64,000 bases of DNA from an uncultured Collinsella sp. (GTDB lineage Bacteria > Actinomycetota > Coriobacteriia > Coriobacteriales > Coriobacteriaceae): NCBI GenBank assembly GCA_958403205.1, contig CATXWM010000002.1, positions 72,894 through 136,893 on the forward strand. The letters run 5' to 3'. Both the position numbers and the translations under genes were made by a program. Numbering within the stretch: position 1 is the first letter of the stretch; each line of letters opens with the position of its first letter. The notes beneath the pieces were generated by a model. It did not search any database. It had not been told where the DNA came from and was given only the letters and a program-made list of their open reading frames with translations. Below are positions 8,887 to 18,614 of this stretch, one piece after another.

Positions 8887-9456
8887 GTGAGCGCTCAGGA
8901 TTCCAAGCTCTTTGTGATTTCTGGACCGTCAGGCGCAGGGAAGGGTACGCTCGTCACTCGTGTGCGCGAGCGCCGCTCGAACCTGGGCCTGACGGTTTCG
9001 GCTACCACGCGAGCACCACGCAAAGGTGAGGTCGACGGCGTCAACTACTTTTTTCTGACGCGCGAGGAGTTCGACCGCCGCGTGGCAAACGGCGAGTTTG
9101 TTGAGTGGGCCGAGGTCCACGGTAACTGCTACGGCACGTTGGTGAGCGAGGTCACATCCAAGCTCGCCTCGGGCGCGTCTCTGATTTTGGAGATCGATGT
9201 CCAGGGCGCCCTGCAGGTGAAGGAGCGTTTCCCCGAGGCCGTGCTGATCTTTATCAAGCCGCCTTCGCTTGAGGTGCTCCGCGAGCGTCTAGTCGGTCGC
9301 GGTACCGAGACGCCCGAGACGATTGAGCTGCGTATGGCAAACGCCGCCGATGAGCTTGCCCTTGCCGACCGCTACGACGATGTCGTGGTAAATGACGATC
9401 TCGACCGCGCGACCGATGAGCTCGTTCGCGTTCTCGATATGCATGAAAGGATCTGA
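8887..9456 (+). CDS. gmk: Guanylate kinase
   Basis: Phosphorylates GMP to GDP using ATP. 189 residues with the P-loop GPSGAGKGT near 13-21, the GMP-binding TTRAPRKGEVDGVNYFF segment and the EIDVQGA motif. The GTG start is immediately adjacent to the mihF stop with no clear ribosome site, suggesting coupling to mihF. Confidence 0.96.
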   Translation: MSAQDSKLFVISGPSGAGKGTLVTRVRERRSNLGLTVSATTRAPRKGEVDGVNYFFLTREEFDRRVANGEFVEWAEVHGNCYGTLVSEVTSKLASGASLILEIDVQGALQVKERFPEAVLIFIKPPSLEVLRERLVGRGTETPETIELRMANAADELALADRYDDVVVNDDLDRATDELVRVLDMHERI

Positions 9457-9461
9457 GGTCC

Positions 9462-9743
9462 GTGTCCGTTGTAAAGCCTTGCATTGACGATCTTCTGGAG
9501 AAGACCGATCACAACCGCTTCCTGCTCGCTTCGCTTGCCTCCAAGCGCGCCTGCGACATCAATAGCATGCTGCGTGGCCAGCACAACCGCGTGCTTGCCG
9601 TCCAGGATGTCGATGACATCACCATCGGGCTTTCCGGTGCCGACACCATCTCGATGGCTATGGACGAGATTGTCGACGGCGACATCTCTTACGACGAGGC
9701 CCGTTACGAGAAGGCGCTCGGCCACAAGGTTGCTGAAGCCTAA
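9462..9743 (+). CDS. rpoZ: DNA-directed RNA polymerase omega subunit
   Basis: A small subunit aiding assembly and stability of RNA polymerase. 93 residues; the N-terminal KPCIDDLLEKTDHNRFLLA segment and the SKRACDIN core match the omega signature. It begins with GTG 9462 after a GAGG site and is contiguous with thiI. Confidence 0.93.
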   Translation: MSVVKPCIDDLLEKTDHNRFLLASLASKRACDINSMLRGQHNRVLAVQDVDDITIGLSGADTISMAMDEIVDGDISYDEARYEKALGHKVAEA

Positions 9744-10988
9744 ATGGCGGCTCGCGTCTGCCTGGTCCACTATCACGAGGTTGGACTGAAGGGTAAGAAC
9801 CGTGCACATTTTGAGCATATCCTCATGGATAACATCAAGGCGGCCTTGGCCGCCTTTTCCGTGAATGCCGTGTCTCGAATTTCCGGTTATATCCTCGTGA
9901 CCTTTAACGAGCATCAGGCCGATGAGGCGGCGCGTGTCATTCGCACCGTTCCCGGCGTTGCCCGTGTGTCTTTGGCGTATCACACCAACCGCGACCCGCA
10001 GGAGTACTGCGCCGCCGCCGTGAAGGCGCTGCGCGAGTTTGGTTCCTTCGATTCGTTTAAGGTGCACGCCAAGCGTTCCAATACCGACTATGAGCTCACC
10101 TCGATTGACATCAATCGTCAGGTGGGCGAGGTGCTGTGTGAGGCCTTCCCCGATAAAAAGGTTCAAATGCACGACCCCGATGCGATGGTGCACGTACTGG
10201 TGGTCCAGGGTAGCGTTTATGTGTACGCGCGCTCCGAGCGCGGCGTGGGCGGTCTGCCGGTGGGTTCTGCCGGCAAGGTCGTGACGCTGCTGTCGTCGGG
10301 TATCGATTCTCCGGTGGCGACCTGGATGCTCGCGCGTCGCGGCGCGGTGTGCGTGCCGGTACATTTCTCCGGTCGTCCGCAGACGCCCGACACGAGCGAG
10401 TATTTGGTGCAGGACATCATCCGTGCGCTTGAGCCGGGTGTCCAGATCGGCCGCCTGTACGTGGTGCCGTTTGGCGACTGCCAGCGTGAGATTTCGGTCA
10501 CCTGTCCCAGCAACCTGCGCGTAATCATGTATCGCCGCATTATGTATTCGGTTGCCGAGCGCATTGCACACATCGAGGGCGCCAAGGCCATCGTTACGGG
10601 CGAATCGCTTGGGCAGGTTGCCTCCCAAACGCTTGAGAACATCATGGCCGTCAACGAGGCCGTGAAGATCCCCGTGTTCCGCCCTCTCATCGGTTCGGAC
10701 AAGCAGGAGATCATCGCTCGCGCCGAGGAGATCGGTACGTTCGATATCTCGACTGAGGCCGCTCCCGACTGCTGCACGCTATTTATGCCGCGCCGTCCCG
10801 AGACGCACGCTAAACTCGATGCCGTTCATGAGGCCTGGGAGTTGTTCGATCACGAGGAGATGATCGAGCGCCTGCTCAAGCAGACCGAGTACATCGACTT
10901 TGAGAGCAACACGTATAAGGCCCCCAAGACCTTAAAACGCAAACATTCGGAGCTTGCTCCGCGTGAGATTTACCAAGATCACGAGTAA
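9744..10988 (+). CDS. thiI: tRNA uracil 4-sulfurtransferase ThiI
   Basis: Makes 4-thiouridine at position 8 of tRNA and can supply sulfur for thiazole synthesis. 414 residues: ferredoxin-like and THUMP domains (about 1-165), then the adenylating PP-loop SSGIDSP at 184-190. There is no C-terminal rhodanese domain, as in many Gram-positive enzymes; the PDCCTLFMPRRP segment near 343 holds two conserved-looking cysteines. ATG 9744 abuts the rpoZ stop. A strong terminator follows. Confidence 0.94.
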   Translation: MAARVCLVHYHEVGLKGKNRAHFEHILMDNIKAALAAFSVNAVSRISGYILVTFNEHQADEAARVIRTVPGVARVSLAYHTNRDPQEYCAAAVKALREFGSFDSFKVHAKRSNTDYELTSIDINRQVGEVLCEAFPDKKVQMHDPDAMVHVLVVQGSVYVYARSERGVGGLPVGSAGKVVTLLSSGIDSPVATWMLARRGAVCVPVHFSGRPQTPDTSEYLVQDIIRALEPGVQIGRLYVVPFGDCQREISVTCPSNLRVIMYRRIMYSVAERIAHIEGAKAIVTGESLGQVASQTLENIMAVNEAVKIPVFRPLIGSDKQEIIARAEEIGTFDISTEAAPDCCTLFMPRRPETHAKLDAVHEAWELFDHEEMIERLLKQTEYIDFESNTYKAPKTLKRKHSELAPREIYQDHE

Positions 10989-10998
10989 ATATGTGCAT

Positions 10999-11031
10999 AG
11001 ACCGACGATGCGTCTGCATCGTCGGTCTTTT
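10999..11031 (+). terminator. Rho-independent terminator after thiI
   Basis: A perfect 13-bp stem, AGACCGACGATGC against GCATCGTCGGTCT, with a 4-nt loop and a short T run. It closes the mihF-gmk-rpoZ-thiI unit. Confidence 0.92.
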
Positions 11032-11105
11032 GCTATCTGAGCATTTTGCAGCTAAGTGTTCATTTGCTGACGTGTGCCTGAATAAATGGACAGATTTGTG
11101 CAAGG

Positions 11106-11146
11106 TTTTGGTCAGCTTTTGGTTTGACCGAGAAAACCGGTTTTGG
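11106..11146. promoter_or_regulatory. TTTTGGTC-type repeats upstream of comEA
   Basis: TTTTGGTC at 11106 and TTTTGGTT at 11117 are spaced exactly 11 bp, with TTTTGGGG at 11141. Phased TTTGGTC repeats of the same kind stand upstream of recA (39861-39920). They lie about 60-95 bp before the comEA start, where a regulator of competence genes could bind. Function is inferred. Confidence 0.4.
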
Positions 11147-11201
11147 GGCGTGGCTGTTGTGGAACTCCTTTCCTGACACGATGGTGTTGGGAGGTTTTGC
11201 T

Positions 11202-11915
11202 ATGGCGCAGCGCGAACAACACGAACGGGTCAAAAAGATGGACCGCTGGGCGGACAAGCTGTTCGGTCATAAGGCAGTGTTGATGGCGATACTGGTCGTC
11301 ATTGCGATGGCGAGCGGCTTGGCGATGGCGAACCTTGGCGGCGGTGCCGGCGGTGTGTCGTTTGAGCGCACTGACGGTTCAGGCTCGTTGGTGAAGCCGG
11401 GATCCGGCGATGCCTCGAGCGGAAAGGTATCCGAAGGCTCTTCGACAAAGGCTTCTGCCGCGGCAGAGGTTTATGTCGATGTTGATGGCGCCGTTGTGTC
11501 GCCCGGCGTATATCGCCTCAAGGACGGCGCGCGGGTGGCTCAGGCGATTGATGCCGCCGGCGGGCTGGCGCCCGAGGCAGACGTTACGGGGCTCAATCGG
11601 GCATCTAAGGTCACTGATGGACAAAAAATTCACGTTCCAACGGTAGGGGAACAGCAGGCGTCCATTGCGGAAGCCGGTGTTGATGGTGGGGCTTCCGCAT
11701 CATCGGGCGTGAGTGGCGCAACAGGCCTAGTAAACATCAATACGGCAAGTGCGGCAGAGCTGCAGACGCTCTCGGGCATCGGCCCCTCCATGGCCCAGTC
11801 GATTATCGATGAGCGTACAAAGAACGGTGCTTTTGCCTCGGTTGACGATTTGATGCGTGTGTCGGGAATCGGCGAGAAGAAGCTTGCCAAAATCAAAGAT
11901 TGCATCTGCGTATGA
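11202..11915 (+). CDS. comEA: Competence protein ComEA (membrane-anchored DNA receptor)
   Basis: Binds incoming double-stranded DNA at the outer face of the membrane during natural transformation. 237 residues: a short cytoplasmic N-terminus, one membrane segment (about 25-45), a low-complexity Ser/Gly linker, an SLBB domain (about 85-145, VYVDVDGAVVSPGVY) and a C-terminal helix-hairpin-helix pair (about 175-237, VNINTASAAELQTLSGIG). ATG 11202 follows GGGAGG at 11189-11194; the frame is open further upstream but lacks a better site. It overlaps comEC by 4 bp. Confidence 0.94.
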   Translation: MAQREQHERVKKMDRWADKLFGHKAVLMAILVVIAMASGLAMANLGGGAGGVSFERTDGSGSLVKPGSGDASSGKVSEGSSTKASAAAEVYVDVDGAVVSPGVYRLKDGARVAQAIDAAGGLAPEADVTGLNRASKVTDGQKIHVPTVGEQQASIAEAGVDGGASASSGVSGATGLVNINTASAAELQTLSGIGPSMAQSIIDERTKNGAFASVDDLMRVSGIGEKKLAKIKDCICV

Positions 11916-14215
11916 GTGCGACAGAGCGCGAGCATGTGATGCCTCCGCGGCCCTTGATGCCGTGGACGATGGCTCTGTGTTCCGGCGTGTGCATGAGCTG
12001 CGCCTTGGTGCTCAACGTGGCCGCTGATGTGCTGCTGAGGGAGCAGGCGCCGGCGGTCGGGCTGCTATGGGCCATTCCCGTTGCGGCGGCGGTATTCGTT
12101 GTGCTGGCTCAATTTTGTGCACCGCTTGCTCCTTGGAAGCGGTGGCTGTATGCCGCGTCCGTTGGTCTCGTGGCGGGAGCGGTCGTCTCGGCGTGGTGGG
12201 CTGCGGGCGCGCTCAACGCCTCGAAGGCGCTCGACGGTCGAGCGGCAAGCGGCCTCGAGTTTGTCGTGCAGGGCGATCCATCCATAAACGACGACGTGTA
12301 TTCCTATACCTGCGAGGCACGTGCGGACGGTAAGAACTTGGCAACGGTTCGCCTATCGTGTGACCGCGAGCTCAAGGTCGGGGCGCACGCGCGTGTTATC
12401 GGTCGCGTTTCACGTTTTGAGAACGATGCATATGGACGATCGCGCGTGCTCCGAGGCGAGGTGCGCAAGGTTCAAGCCGTTCGGATTGTGTCGGTCGATG
12501 AGGGCTCTCCGGGGCCGCTGCTTCGACTGCGAAATGGGCTGCTTGCGTCCATCGCGCCTGCGACCGACCCGGCGCGTGCGCTCATAGCCGGTGTCGTCTG
12601 TGGTCGTTCGGCCGAGCTGCGCGCCCAACCGGCGGGCGACTGGTTTTCGGTGACGGGAACGGCGCATCTTATCGCCGTCTCGGGCAGCCATTTGGCTATC
12701 GTGGGGTTTGTAATCGAGGGTGTATTGCAAAAGACTCGGTGTTCGCGCGGTCTTCAGCGGGCGATATTGGCGATAGCGCTTGTGGGCTACGCTGCCTTTA
12801 CGGGCGCGTCTCCCTCGGCCGTGCGCGCGTGCTGCATGGTGTTCGCGACGCTTGTCGTAAACGGCGCGGGGCGTCGCCGGCACGGCGCATCGGCTCTCTT
12901 CGTAACCATGTCCATCTTTGTGCTACTGCGGCCGACGGTGCTGTTCGAGATGGGCTTTCAGCTTTCATGTGCCAGCGTTTTAGCCATTCTGTGCTTTTGC
13001 CCCTATGCGACCTACGCTTTGGGTGAGCTGGGTGTGCCATCGGGCGTCGCCAGCATGCTTTCCGTCACGCTGTGCTCGCAACTGGCGACTCTTCCCATTA
13101 CCATTCCCGCCTTCGGTACGTTCTCGCTCATTGCTCCGTTGGCAAATGCGGTCATCGGTCCGGTGGTGAGCGTACTGCTTGCTGTGTTGATCGTGCTGGT
13201 TCCCTTTTCGCTCGTGGCACCGTTGCGGACTTGGGCGCTCGTTGTGCCTATGATTGCCGCCCGTTGCGCGCTGTTTTTCGAGCAGCTGTTTGCCGCCGTG
13301 CCGGGTGCATCCGTGAGTGCGCCGCCCGATAGCATGTGGATTTATCTAGTGCCGTGTTTGCTGACGGTTCTCTTAGTCTGGTGGCCGCGTCCCCGCGCAC
13401 GTCCTATGGCGGTGGGGCTTGCGTGTCTGGTGCTCTTGGCTGCGATTCCGTACGTCTACTGGGATCGATTCGCTCCGCCTTCGGTGACGGTGCTCGATGT
13501 GGGCCAGGCCGATGCGATTCTTATCCGCCAGGGCGGCTCAGTAGCGCTCGTCGACTGCGGGCTCGATGAGCGCGTGGTGGCGGCGTTGGTTCGCAATAAC
13601 GTGCACCATATCGATGCCGTCTTTGTGACGCATTGGGATGAGGATCACTGGGGTGGTCTGCCTGCCGTGCTCGAACAGTTTTCGGTCGGAACGATTGCCG
13701 TGGCGGCGGATGCGCTGGAGGATGCTCCTGTTGAGGTATTGAACCGATCTGGCGTGGAGTATCGGCAGGTGCGCTGTGGGGATACGGTCGACATCGGCTC
13801 ATTTTGCGCCCGCGTGATGTGGCCATTCGAGTCCGTGGATGGCGAGGGAAATGAGGACTCGCTTGTCCTGCTGCTCTCTTATGTTCAGGAAGGCAAGAGC
13901 CTGCGCATACTCCTCACCGGTGATGCCGAGCTCGACCAAGAACGGGAATTCGTGCAGGAGGTGGGGGATATTGATGTCCTTAAACTTGGGCATCACGGCT
14001 CCAAGGTTTCAGTCGATGTTGAGTTGCTGGACGTCCTGAAGCCCGAGCTTTCCCTCGCGAGCGCGGGCGAAGGGAATCGATACGGCCATCCGTCCGATGT
14101 CTGCATCGATGCCGTGAAGGAAGCGGGTGGTGTGTTCGCGTGCACCATCGAACACGGCGACATTACCGTCATGCCGACTGCGAATGGCTTTGCGATGCGA
14201 TGCCAGCGACCGTGA
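11912..14215 (+). CDS. comEC: ComEC/Rec2 DNA internalisation channel
   Basis: A polytopic protein proposed to form the channel carrying single-stranded DNA into the cytoplasm. 767 residues: an N-terminal DUF4131-type region with membrane segments, the Competence domain (about 215-500, GTAHLIAVSGSHLAIVGF), and a C-terminal metallo-beta-lactamase domain with THWDEDHWGG (about 572-581) and LGHHGSKV (about 692), possibly the strand-degrading nuclease. ATG 11912 overlaps the comEA stop as ATGA. With comEA this argues that the organism is, or was, naturally transformable. Confidence 0.95.
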   Translation: MSATEREHVMPPRPLMPWTMALCSGVCMSCALVLNVAADVLLREQAPAVGLLWAIPVAAAVFVVLAQFCAPLAPWKRWLYAASVGLVAGAVVSAWWAAGALNASKALDGRAASGLEFVVQGDPSINDDVYSYTCEARADGKNLATVRLSCDRELKVGAHARVIGRVSRFENDAYGRSRVLRGEVRKVQAVRIVSVDEGSPGPLLRLRNGLLASIAPATDPARALIAGVVCGRSAELRAQPAGDWFSVTGTAHLIAVSGSHLAIVGFVIEGVLQKTRCSRGLQRAILAIALVGYAAFTGASPSAVRACCMVFATLVVNGAGRRRHGASALFVTMSIFVLLRPTVLFEMGFQLSCASVLAILCFCPYATYALGELGVPSGVASMLSVTLCSQLATLPITIPAFGTFSLIAPLANAVIGPVVSVLLAVLIVLVPFSLVAPLRTWALVVPMIAARCALFFEQLFAAVPGASVSAPPDSMWIYLVPCLLTVLLVWWPRPRARPMAVGLACLVLLAAIPYVYWDRFAPPSVTVLDVGQADAILIRQGGSVALVDCGLDERVVAALVRNNVHHIDAVFVTHWDEDHWGGLPAVLEQFSVGTIAVAADALEDAPVEVLNRSGVEYRQVRCGDTVDIGSFCARVMWPFESVDGEGNEDSLVLLLSYVQEGKSLRILLTGDAELDQEREFVQEVGDIDVLKLGHHGSKVSVDVELLDVLKPELSLASAGEGNRYGHPSDVCIDAVKEAGGVFACTIEHGDITVMPTANGFAMRCQRP

Positions 14216-14293
14216 CGACGTCGTTGGCGTGTGGTGGGCCCCTGGGCTAGAATGGCACGGAGCGAATACGAAGGCCTGCGGGAGGGGAGCGCA

Positions 14294-15256
14294 ATGTCCG
14301 AAACCGGTCTGTTGCCGGCATATCTGATCGTCGGTACCGACGGCGTCAAGCGCGATCACGCCGTCTCGCGTATGAAGGCGCGTCTGGAAAAGTCGGGAAT
14401 GGTCGAGTTCAACCTCGACGAGCGCGACATGACCAAAGACCCCGATATCGAGTCCATTATCGGATCGCTTAACACCTTTCCGATGGGCAGCGAGTTTCGC
14501 TTGGTAATCCTTGATGGCTGCTCAAAGCTCGCCAAGGCGGTCTCGGAGCCGCTTGTCGACTATCTGACGAGTCCCAGCCCCACGACGGTTTGCCTCATCA
14601 TCGCGGACTCGCTTGCCAAGAACACGCGCCTGTATAAGGCGATCGCCAAGATCGACAAGAAGGCCGTGATCGATTGCTCCGGCACCAAGCGCTGGGAGCT
14701 TCCGCGCCGCGTGCAGCAGATGGCGACGCAGCACGGCAAGTCGATCTCGACGGCGGCCGCCGAGGAGCTCGTCTCGCGTTCGGGTGAAAACACGCGCATG
14801 CTCGATAACGACTTGGCTAAGCTTGCCCAGATGGTCGAGGTGCCCCAGATTGAGCTTGCCGACGTTGAGCGCTGGATTGTACGTACGGCCGAGGTTCAAC
14901 CCTGGGACTTTCTCAATGCGGTCTCGGCCCGTGACATGCGCCGTTCGCTCGAGCTCTTCAATTTACTGCCCGCCAAGAGCTACGTGTGGACTTACACGTT
15001 GCTGTGCGGCCGCATCCGCGAGCTTATCGTCGCCAAGGCGCTCGATGCGCGCGGACAGAGTCGTGAGCTGGCCGCAACGCTCAAGCTCCAGTCCTGGCAG
15101 GTCAAGAATCACCTGACCTGGGCACGTCGCTTTTCGATGGCAGAGCTCGTCGCAGCGCTCGAGGGTGCCGTTGATGTGGAGCTCGCGCTCAAGGGTTCGG
15201 CCGATTTTCAGACCGCGCTTTTGCTCTGGATTACGAACATCTTGAGAAAATCGTGA
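14294..15256 (+). CDS. holA: DNA polymerase III delta subunit
   Basis: The clamp-loader wrench that opens the beta clamp. 320 residues; recognised from the N-terminal YLIVGTDGVKRDHAV strand-loop, the central SPSPTTVCLIIADSLAKNTR segment and the C-terminal helical collar, and from its usual place after comEC and before rpsT. ATG 14294 follows GGAGGGGAG. A possible promoter, TTGGCG (14224) and TAGAAT (14248) with an 18-bp spacer, lies just upstream, so it may be transcribed separately from comEC. Confidence 0.9.
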   Translation: MSETGLLPAYLIVGTDGVKRDHAVSRMKARLEKSGMVEFNLDERDMTKDPDIESIIGSLNTFPMGSEFRLVILDGCSKLAKAVSEPLVDYLTSPSPTTVCLIIADSLAKNTRLYKAIAKIDKKAVIDCSGTKRWELPRRVQQMATQHGKSISTAAAEELVSRSGENTRMLDNDLAKLAQMVEVPQIELADVERWIVRTAEVQPWDFLNAVSARDMRRSLELFNLLPAKSYVWTYTLLCGRIRELIVAKALDARGQSRELAATLKLQSWQVKNHLTWARRFSMAELVAALEGAVDVELALKGSADFQTALLLWITNILRKS

Positions 15257-15389
15257 TGATACCTGCCTATTTGACAAATTCGTTCTATCCCTTTGAGGGG
15301 GAGCGTGCTATAGTAGGCGCTTGCATGACCTCACCGTGTCTCAGAGGTGTCATACATTTTTTGCAAGGAACTCGAAAGGAACTCCAGAA

Positions 15390-15656
15390 GTGGCAAACAT
15401 CAAGTCTCAGAAGAAGCGTATCCGCACCAATGAGGCAGCTCGCATGCGTAACAAGGCTGTCAAGTCCGAGCTCAAGACGCTGACCAAGCACGTCCAGTCC
15501 GCCGTCGCCGAGGGCGACGCCGAGAAGGCCCAGGCTGCCCTCAAGACCGTCACCAAGCGTCTCGACATGGCTGCCGCCAAGCATGTTATCCACAAGAACC
15601 AGGCTTCCAACCGCAAGTCCGGTCTTGCCAAGCTCGTGAACAGCATCAACGCCTAA
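15390..15656 (+). CDS. rpsT: Small ribosomal subunit protein bS20
   Basis: An 88-residue, lysine- and alanine-rich 16S-binding protein. [20 protein letters not shown] at the N-terminus and [16 protein letters not shown] at the C-terminus are the family hallmarks. GTG 15390 is preferred because mature S20 begins A-N-I-K-S and AAAGGAAC lies just upstream. A good -10, TATAGT at 15309-15314, would start a leader of about 70 nt. Confidence 0.96.
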   Translation: MANIKSQKKRIRTNEAARMRNKAVKSELKTLTKHVQSAVAEGDAEKAQAALKTVTKRLDMAAAKHVIHKNQASNRKSGLAKLVNSINA

Positions 15657-15690
15657 GTTGTAAATTTCACACCAAACAGATTACGCGCAT

Positions 15691-15727
15691 AAATGGAGCC
15701 TGTTTTATGGAACAGGCTCCATTTTTT
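15691..15727 (+). terminator. Rho-independent terminator after rpsT
   Basis: AAATGGAGCCTGTT pairs with AACAGGCTCCATTT around TTATGG, followed by T residues. A perfect 14-bp stem separates rpsT from lepA. Confidence 0.92.
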
Positions 15728-15752
15728 GTACCGCTCGGGTAAGATAGTCCGC

Positions 15753-17564
15753 ATGAATACTTCAATTGACATTTCCCACATCCGCAACTTCTCAATCGTT
15801 GCGCACATCGACCATGGCAAGTCCACGATTAGTGACCGTATCCTCGAACTCACCCATACCGTCGACGAACGCGACATGGAGTCGCAGCTGCTCGACACCA
15901 TGGATATCGAGCGCGAGCGCGGCATCACGATCAAGTCCAATGCCGTTCGCGTGTCCTATGACGCCGACGATGGCGAGACGTATCAGTTCAATCTGATCGA
16001 TACGCCGGGCCACGTGGACTTCACCTATGAGGTCTCGCGCTCGCTGGCAGCCTGTGAGGGCGCGGTGCTCGTTGTCGACGCCACGCAGGGCGTTGAGGCG
16101 CAGACCGTCTCTAACGCGACGCTCGCCATGAACGCCAATCTGGACATTGTGCCGGCCATCAACAAGATCGACCTGCCCTCGGCTCATCCCGACGAGGTTA
16201 AGACCGAGATCGAGGATGACCTGGCGATCCCTGCCGATGATGCCGTGTGTGTCTCGGGCAAGACCGGCGAGGGCATCCACGATCTGCTGGAGTCCATTGT
16301 CTTTTTGATCTCTCCGCCCAAGGGCGATGCGAACGCGCCGCTCAAGGCACTCATCCTGGATTCGTACTTCGACGAGTATCGTGGCGTCGTCGCCACGGTG
16401 CGCGTCTTTGACGGCTCCATTAAAAAGGGCGATACCCTGCGCATGATGCAGGCAAAGGGCGACTTTTTGGTCGATGGCGTGGGCGTCAAGCGTCCCGCCG
16501 AGACCCCGGTCGACGCGCTCACGGTCGGCGAGGTCGGATACGTGGTCACGGGCCTGAAGGACCCCGAGGCCGTTCGCGTGGGCGATACCCTCACGTGGGC
16601 GTCGAATCCCTGCCCCGAGCCGCTTCCCGGCTACCGCGAGGCCAAGCCCATGGTCTATACGGGCCTGTTCCCGATCGATAACAAGGACTACGAGAACCTG
16701 CGTGACGCGCTCGATAAGCTGCACGTCAACGACCCGTCGTTGGTGTGGGAGCCCGAGACTTCGGTGGCGCTCGGTTTTGGCTTCCGCGTGGGCTTCCTGG
16801 GCCTGCTGCACATGGAAGTCGTCAAGGAACGCCTGGAGCGTGAGTTCAATCTTGACCTCATTGCCACGAGCCCCTCGGTGGACTATCACGTCTACAAGAC
16901 TGACGGCGAGATGATTGATGTCCGCAGCCCGCAGGACCTTCCCGAGGCCACGCGCATCGAGCGTATCGAGGAGCCCTACCTCAAGGCAAAGATCATCTGC
17001 CCGCCTGAGTACACGGGCGCCGTCATGCAGCTCGCCATCGAGCACCGCGGCATTACTACCGACATGATCCATCTCACGAGCAAGTCGGTCGAGATGCGCT
17101 TCGATATGCCGCTCGCCGAGCTCATCCTGGACTTCTTTGACCAGCTTAAGAGCCGTACCAAGGGCTATGCCTCCCTCGACTACGAGTTCAACGAGTACCG
17201 TCCCTCCGAGCTCGTTAAGCTCGATATCTTGCTTTCGGGCGACGAGGTGGACGCGCTGTCGTTTATCGTCCACAAGGACAAGGCCTACGGTCTTGCCCGC
17301 GGCCTATGCGACAAGCTCAAGGAGATCATCCCGCGTCAGCTGTTCGAGGTGCCCATCCAGGGCGCTATCGGCAACAAGATCATTGCCCGCTCCACCGTCA
17401 AAGCGCGTCGCAAGGACGTGCTTGCCAAGTGCTACGGCGGCGATATCTCGCGTAAGCGCAAGCTGCTCGAAAAGCAGAAAGAGGGCAAGAAGCGCATGAA
17501 GGCCATCGGCTCGGTCGAGGTCCCTCAGGAGGCCTTTATGGCGATCCTCAAGGTGGACGAGTAG
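15753..17564 (+). CDS. lepA: Elongation factor 4 (back-translocating GTPase LepA)
   Basis: A ribosome-bound GTPase that back-translocates or remodels stalled ribosomes and helps 30S maturation. 603 residues: G1 AHIDHGKS (17-24), G3 DTPGHVDF, G4 NKID, EF-G-like domains II, III and V, and the LepA-specific C-terminal domain ending in [21 protein letters not shown] 15753 is chosen because the open frame extends back into the rpsT terminator. It begins a run of closely spaced genes to hemW. Confidence 0.97.
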   Translation: MNTSIDISHIRNFSIVAHIDHGKSTISDRILELTHTVDERDMESQLLDTMDIERERGITIKSNAVRVSYDADDGETYQFNLIDTPGHVDFTYEVSRSLAACEGAVLVVDATQGVEAQTVSNATLAMNANLDIVPAINKIDLPSAHPDEVKTEIEDDLAIPADDAVCVSGKTGEGIHDLLESIVFLISPPKGDANAPLKALILDSYFDEYRGVVATVRVFDGSIKKGDTLRMMQAKGDFLVDGVGVKRPAETPVDALTVGEVGYVVTGLKDPEAVRVGDTLTWASNPCPEPLPGYREAKPMVYTGLFPIDNKDYENLRDALDKLHVNDPSLVWEPETSVALGFGFRVGFLGLLHMEVVKERLEREFNLDLIATSPSVDYHVYKTDGEMIDVRSPQDLPEATRIERIEEPYLKAKIICPPEYTGAVMQLAIEHRGITTDMIHLTSKSVEMRFDMPLAELILDFFDQLKSRTKGYASLDYEFNEYRPSELVKLDILLSGDEVDALSFIVHKDKAYGLARGLCDKLKEIIPRQLFEVPIQGAIGNKIIARSTVKARRKDVLAKCYGGDISRKRKLLEKQKEGKKRMKAIGSVEVPQEAFMAILKVDE

Positions 17565-17568
17565 GTCC

Positions 17569-18612
17569 ATGGCGCTTTCTGAATACAGCAAGCAGCTGCT
17601 GGGTGCCTATGCCGAGCAGCCGTTCCTTATGGCTCCCATGGCGGGCGTGACTGACCCTGCCTACCGCATCATGTGCCGTCGCCGCGGTGCCAATCTCGCC
17701 TATAGCGAGATGGTGAGCGTGGCGGGCCTTGCCTATGCCAGCAACAAAACGTGGCGCCTGGTGCTGCCGGCCGACGAGGAGCAGCAGATTTGCGTGCAGC
17801 TCTTTGGCTCCAAGCCCGATCAGTTTGCGAGTGCCGTCGCCGCCGTCGAGGAGCGTGTGGGCGATCGCCTGTCGCTCATCGATATCAACATGGCCTGTCC
17901 TGCCCGAAAGGTTGTCACCAAGGGCGAGGGCTCTGCCCTTATGCGCACGCCCGATTTGGCCGAGAAGATCGTCGAGGCGGCGGTGGGCGCGGCGCATGTG
18001 CCCGTGACCGTAAAGATCCGCAAGGGCTTTTATGCCGAGGACCGTAATGCCGCGACGTTTGCCCAGATGCTCGAAGGCGCCGGTGCCGCCGCAGTCGCCG
18101 TACATGGTCGTTGCGCCACGCAGCTCTACACGGGCCAGGCCGATTGGTCGGTCGTCGATGAGGTGGCCGACGCCGTCGAGATTCCCGTTATCGGTTCGGG
18201 CGATGTGTTCTCGGCCGAGGACGCTGCTGAGCATCTGCAAGGTTCGAGTGCCAGCGCGGTGTTTATCGCGCGCGGCATCTACGGCAATCCGTGGGTGTTC
18301 GGTGATGCTCGCGCCCTTGCGCTCGATGGCACGCCGGTGCCGGCGCGCAGCTCCGTCGAGCGCCTGGACGCCCTGCGTGAACACCTAACGCTGACGCATG
18401 AGCTCCTGCCGCTCATGTCGCGTGCCCGCACGTACGCAAGCTGGTACTTAAAAGGCATGCCCCATGCCGCCGCTTGGCGTGCCCATGTGGTGCGCTGCTC
18501 CACGTATGAGGAGTTCATGGCGCTGGTCGATGAGATCGAGCACGATGTGGTGGCCTGCGAGGCTGCCCTTGCCGCCGGTGAATCGGTGCCCCCTCATCCG
18601 CTGGAGGCTTAA
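17569..18612 (+). CDS. dusB: tRNA-dihydrouridine synthase
   Basis: Reduces specific uridines of tRNA to dihydrouridine with FMN and NADPH. 347 residues: an N-terminal TIM barrel beginning [15 protein letters not shown], the catalytic cysteine C110 in [18 protein letters not shown] for substrate/FMN, and a C-terminal helical tRNA-binding domain. It starts 4 bp after lepA and ends 2 bp before hemW. Assignment to DusB rather than another Dus class rests on general resemblance. Confidence 0.92.
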   Translation: MALSEYSKQLLGAYAEQPFLMAPMAGVTDPAYRIMCRRRGANLAYSEMVSVAGLAYASNKTWRLVLPADEEQQICVQLFGSKPDQFASAVAAVEERVGDRLSLIDINMACPARKVVTKGEGSALMRTPDLAEKIVEAAVGAAHVPVTVKIRKGFYAEDRNAATFAQMLEGAGAAAVAVHGRCATQLYTGQADWSVVDEVADAVEIPVIGSGDVFSAEDAAEHLQGSSASAVFIARGIYGNPWVFGDARALALDGTPVPARSSVERLDALREHLTLTHELLPLMSRARTYASWYLKGMPHAAAWRAHVVRCSTYEEFMALVDEIEHDVVACEAALAAGESVPPHPLEA

Positions 18613-18614
18613 GG